A model generated the notes under the pieces. That model ran no database searches. It was not told where the DNA came from and worked only from the letters and a program-made list of their open reading frames with translations. A stretch of DNA of 51,749 nucleotides. Origin: Haloarcula vallismortis ATCC 29715. Its GTDB lineage: Archaea > Halobacteriota > Halobacteria > Halobacteriales > Haloarculaceae. Each line of letters opens with the position of its first letter. Within the stretch, counting starts at the first letter, position 1. The position numbers and the translations under genes were made by a program. Below, one piece after another: positions 50,360 to 51,749 of the stretch. The stretch is taken from the NCBI RefSeq assembly GCF_000337775.1, contig NZ_AOLQ01000030.1:1-51749 (forward strand). The letters are read 5' to 3'.

Positions 50360-50734
50360 TTACCTCGTCAATATCTCATCGAGGCCAGATTTCTCAATCA
50401 ATAGGAGTGCCATCGCACCAAGGAATACGAACCCAATTAGGGTGCCCAACAACCCGAATACGGGATGGATTACTGTCGAGATAATGCCGGGAGCCATCCA
50501 AATCAGGATGATACCGGACAGAACGAACCCCGTCGTGTAGCGGATGTTCCAATATTTCGCGGACGTATAGATCCCTAGGAAGATACCTGTAAGCATGAGC
50601 AGGTACACTAGTCCTGCTACGACCGGCCCAACGAACTCCTTGATGAACACGACGATCAAGAAGACGCCGACCGGCGGGACAAACACCTCCTGTAGACCGC
50701 GTCCGACTCCATCAGCTCCCGTTGGCGCCGGCAT
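50360..50734 (-). CDS. Small multi-pass membrane protein
   Basis: This 124-residue protein has about four hydrophobic segments: residues 18-32 (FVPPVGVFLIVVFIK), 35-56 (VVAGLVYLLMLTGIFLGIYT), 68-90 (GFVLSGIILIWMAPGIIST) and 95-115 (FGLLGTLIGFVFLGAMALLL). The N-terminus is short and Gly-rich, and the last residues are charged. No charged or polar motif within the membrane segments suggests a transporter or enzyme. Haloarchaeal plasmids carry many such orphans. Function is unknown. Confidence 0.65.
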   Translation of the reverse strand: MPAPTGADGVGRGLQEVFVPPVGVFLIVVFIKEFVGPVVAGLVYLLMLTGIFLGIYTSAKYWNIRYTTGFVLSGIILIWMAPGIISTVIHPVFGLLGTLIGFVFLGAMALLLIEKSGLDEILTR

Positions 50735-50855
50735 ACAATCTCATCTAAAGTGCCGAGTGACAAAAACAGCCACCCGATACGCTAGCAACACAAAGCGATT
50801 CTGAGTATGGTAACAAACGAACAGCGGAGTACCGAATCGAGCGCTGGATAATCCT

Positions 50856-51722
50856 TCAATTTTCGAGTGTCTCAACGATTTTCTCTGCTGTGGTACTAAT
50901 CCGGCCGAGCCGCTCGCGAACGACCTCGGGATCGTCCGACTCCCAGGCTGCGAGGTAGAACGCTGAGCCGCTAGTGTCGAGCCCGCAGTACCGCCCGACG
51001 ACGTATGCGACGGCTTCGGCCTCGACTTCGCGTTTCGACCGCTCAGTGTCGTCGTCGACGTCGAAGTGGAGCAGGGCGTGCGCGCATTCGTGAACTAGCG
51101 TCCGGGCGAGATCAGCGTCGTTCTCCCGATCCTGAACCTCGACACGCGGCTGCATATCGACCAGACTCAGATGCTCACAGATACCCTTCGCCTCGCCGTG
51201 TGTCCACTCCTCGGCTGGAACGATTCGCACCGTCACGCCGAGCTCATCAGCGGCGGCAGTCAACTGTTCGACGAGGTCGCCGGCGTCGCCGGTCGCTTGC
51301 GTGTCCAAGTCGGGAAGTGGCTCGCCCTCGGTCTGGGAGACATCGAACACCGGCGCGGGCTTGAACCCGACCAGTCCCTCCGACCATTCCTCGGGCGGCT
51401 TCTCGTCGTACTCACAGTCACTGTCCTCGTGGTAGCTCGGCGAGTTCTCGCACTCCGGGCACTGCTTCGTGATGATCGGCGCCCAGATCCAGATGGCCGA
51501 CTCCCCCTCCTGGACGTGCCGGTCGAATTCCTCCTGCCACGTTCGGTAGCCCGCGACGCGCGTCGCCTCGGGGTACTGCTGCTTGATGAGGAGCGTGTTC
51601 CGATACGAGTAGTCGTGGAAGCGACTCTGGACGTCGAGCCACTCCTGAAACTCCTCGCTAGCCTGCGCGTCGTCGACGCCGGCGACGAGCTCATCGATCC
51701 ACTGCTCGATCGTACTGTTCAT
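50856..51722 (-). CDS. ArdC-like antirestriction protein with ImmA/IrrE-type metallopeptidase motif
   Basis: This is a 288-residue protein. Residues 15-80 match the N-terminal ArdC/DUF1738 layout, a single-stranded-DNA-binding domain: FHDYSYRNTLLIKQQYPEAT, then VAGYRTWQEEF and ESAIWIWAPI. An unusual Cys-rich insert at 88-103 (CPECENSPSYHEDSDC) could bind zinc. The C-terminal half has the metallopeptidase motif HECAHALLH (H211, E212, H215) with a downstream Glu in EVEAEAVAYVVGRYCG. ArdC proteins shield incoming plasmid DNA from restriction during transfer. On a replicon full of restriction genes this would help entry into hosts with other systems. Family assignment is good; the activity is inferred. 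The protein is complete, starting 27 bases inside the window edge. Confidence 0.8.
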   Translation of the reverse strand: MNSTIEQWIDELVAGVDDAQASEEFQEWLDVQSRFHDYSYRNTLLIKQQYPEATRVAGYRTWQEEFDRHVQEGESAIWIWAPIITKQCPECENSPSYHEDSDCEYDEKPPEEWSEGLVGFKPAPVFDVSQTEGEPLPDLDTQATGDAGDLVEQLTAAADELGVTVRIVPAEEWTHGEAKGICEHLSLVDMQPRVEVQDRENDADLARTLVHECAHALLHFDVDDDTERSKREVEAEAVAYVVGRYCGLDTSGSAFYLAAWESDDPEVVRERLGRISTTAEKIVETLEN

Positions 51723-51749
51723 CTCGTCGTCTCGCGTGTCGGTCTCCTC

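Overview
The window looks like part of a haloarchaeal secondary replicon (megaplasmid or chromid) or a large integrated element. The evidence is strongly acidic proteins, mostly high-GC codon use, archaeal TATA boxes placed 25-35 bases upstream of start codons (leaderless transcripts), two Orc1/Cdc6 initiators with origin-type repeats, a ParA partition ATPase, and several families I know mainly from haloarchaea. No rRNA, tRNA or CRISPR array was seen.

Left part (1-13,968): parA with a small acidic partner and a dense AATAG/CTATT repeat system; a winged-helix plus nucleotidyltransferase pair of toxin-antitoxin type; an AddA/AddB-like helicase-nuclease operon; a HEPN-domain protein with a membrane coiled-coil partner; a broken DUF262 (GmrSD-type) gene; and one unrecognised gene.

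Central defence island (about 14,000-39,400): three paralogous DUF1156 Zn-ribbon adenine DNA methyltransferases, with a short tyrosine recombinase between the first two; a dGTPase-family HD hydrolase with a small winged-helix protein; a DUF499-type AAA+ ATPase; a CARF-like/winged-helix regulator next to a G/C-run operator region; an McrB/McrC-type restriction pair; a DUF91-type nuclease; an SNF2/RapA-type helicase translationally coupled to a coiled-coil Zn-ribbon protein; and a Shedu-type (DUF4263) nuclease. Base composition changes sharply from gene to gene, as expected of a patchwork assembled by transfer. The DUF1156 x3 / DUF499 / dGTPase set is the best candidate for an undescribed multi-gene system. 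It appears to combine DNA modification, an ATP-driven machine and nucleotide depletion.

Replication and maintenance part (39,500-51,722): a first orc1/cdc6, a SRAP peptidase, a three-gene operon ending in a family B DNA polymerase whose proofreading motifs I cannot find, and a 1.2-kb non-coding origin region with inverted and direct repeats. A second orc1/cdc6 follows, flanked downstream by a second, different class of origin repeat. Then come small plasmid genes and an ArdC-like putative antirestriction metalloprotease. A perfectly conserved spaced inverted repeat (TTAACCAACA-N21/22-TGTTGGTTAA) recurs at four intergenic sites here and probably defines a regulon or a segregation site set.
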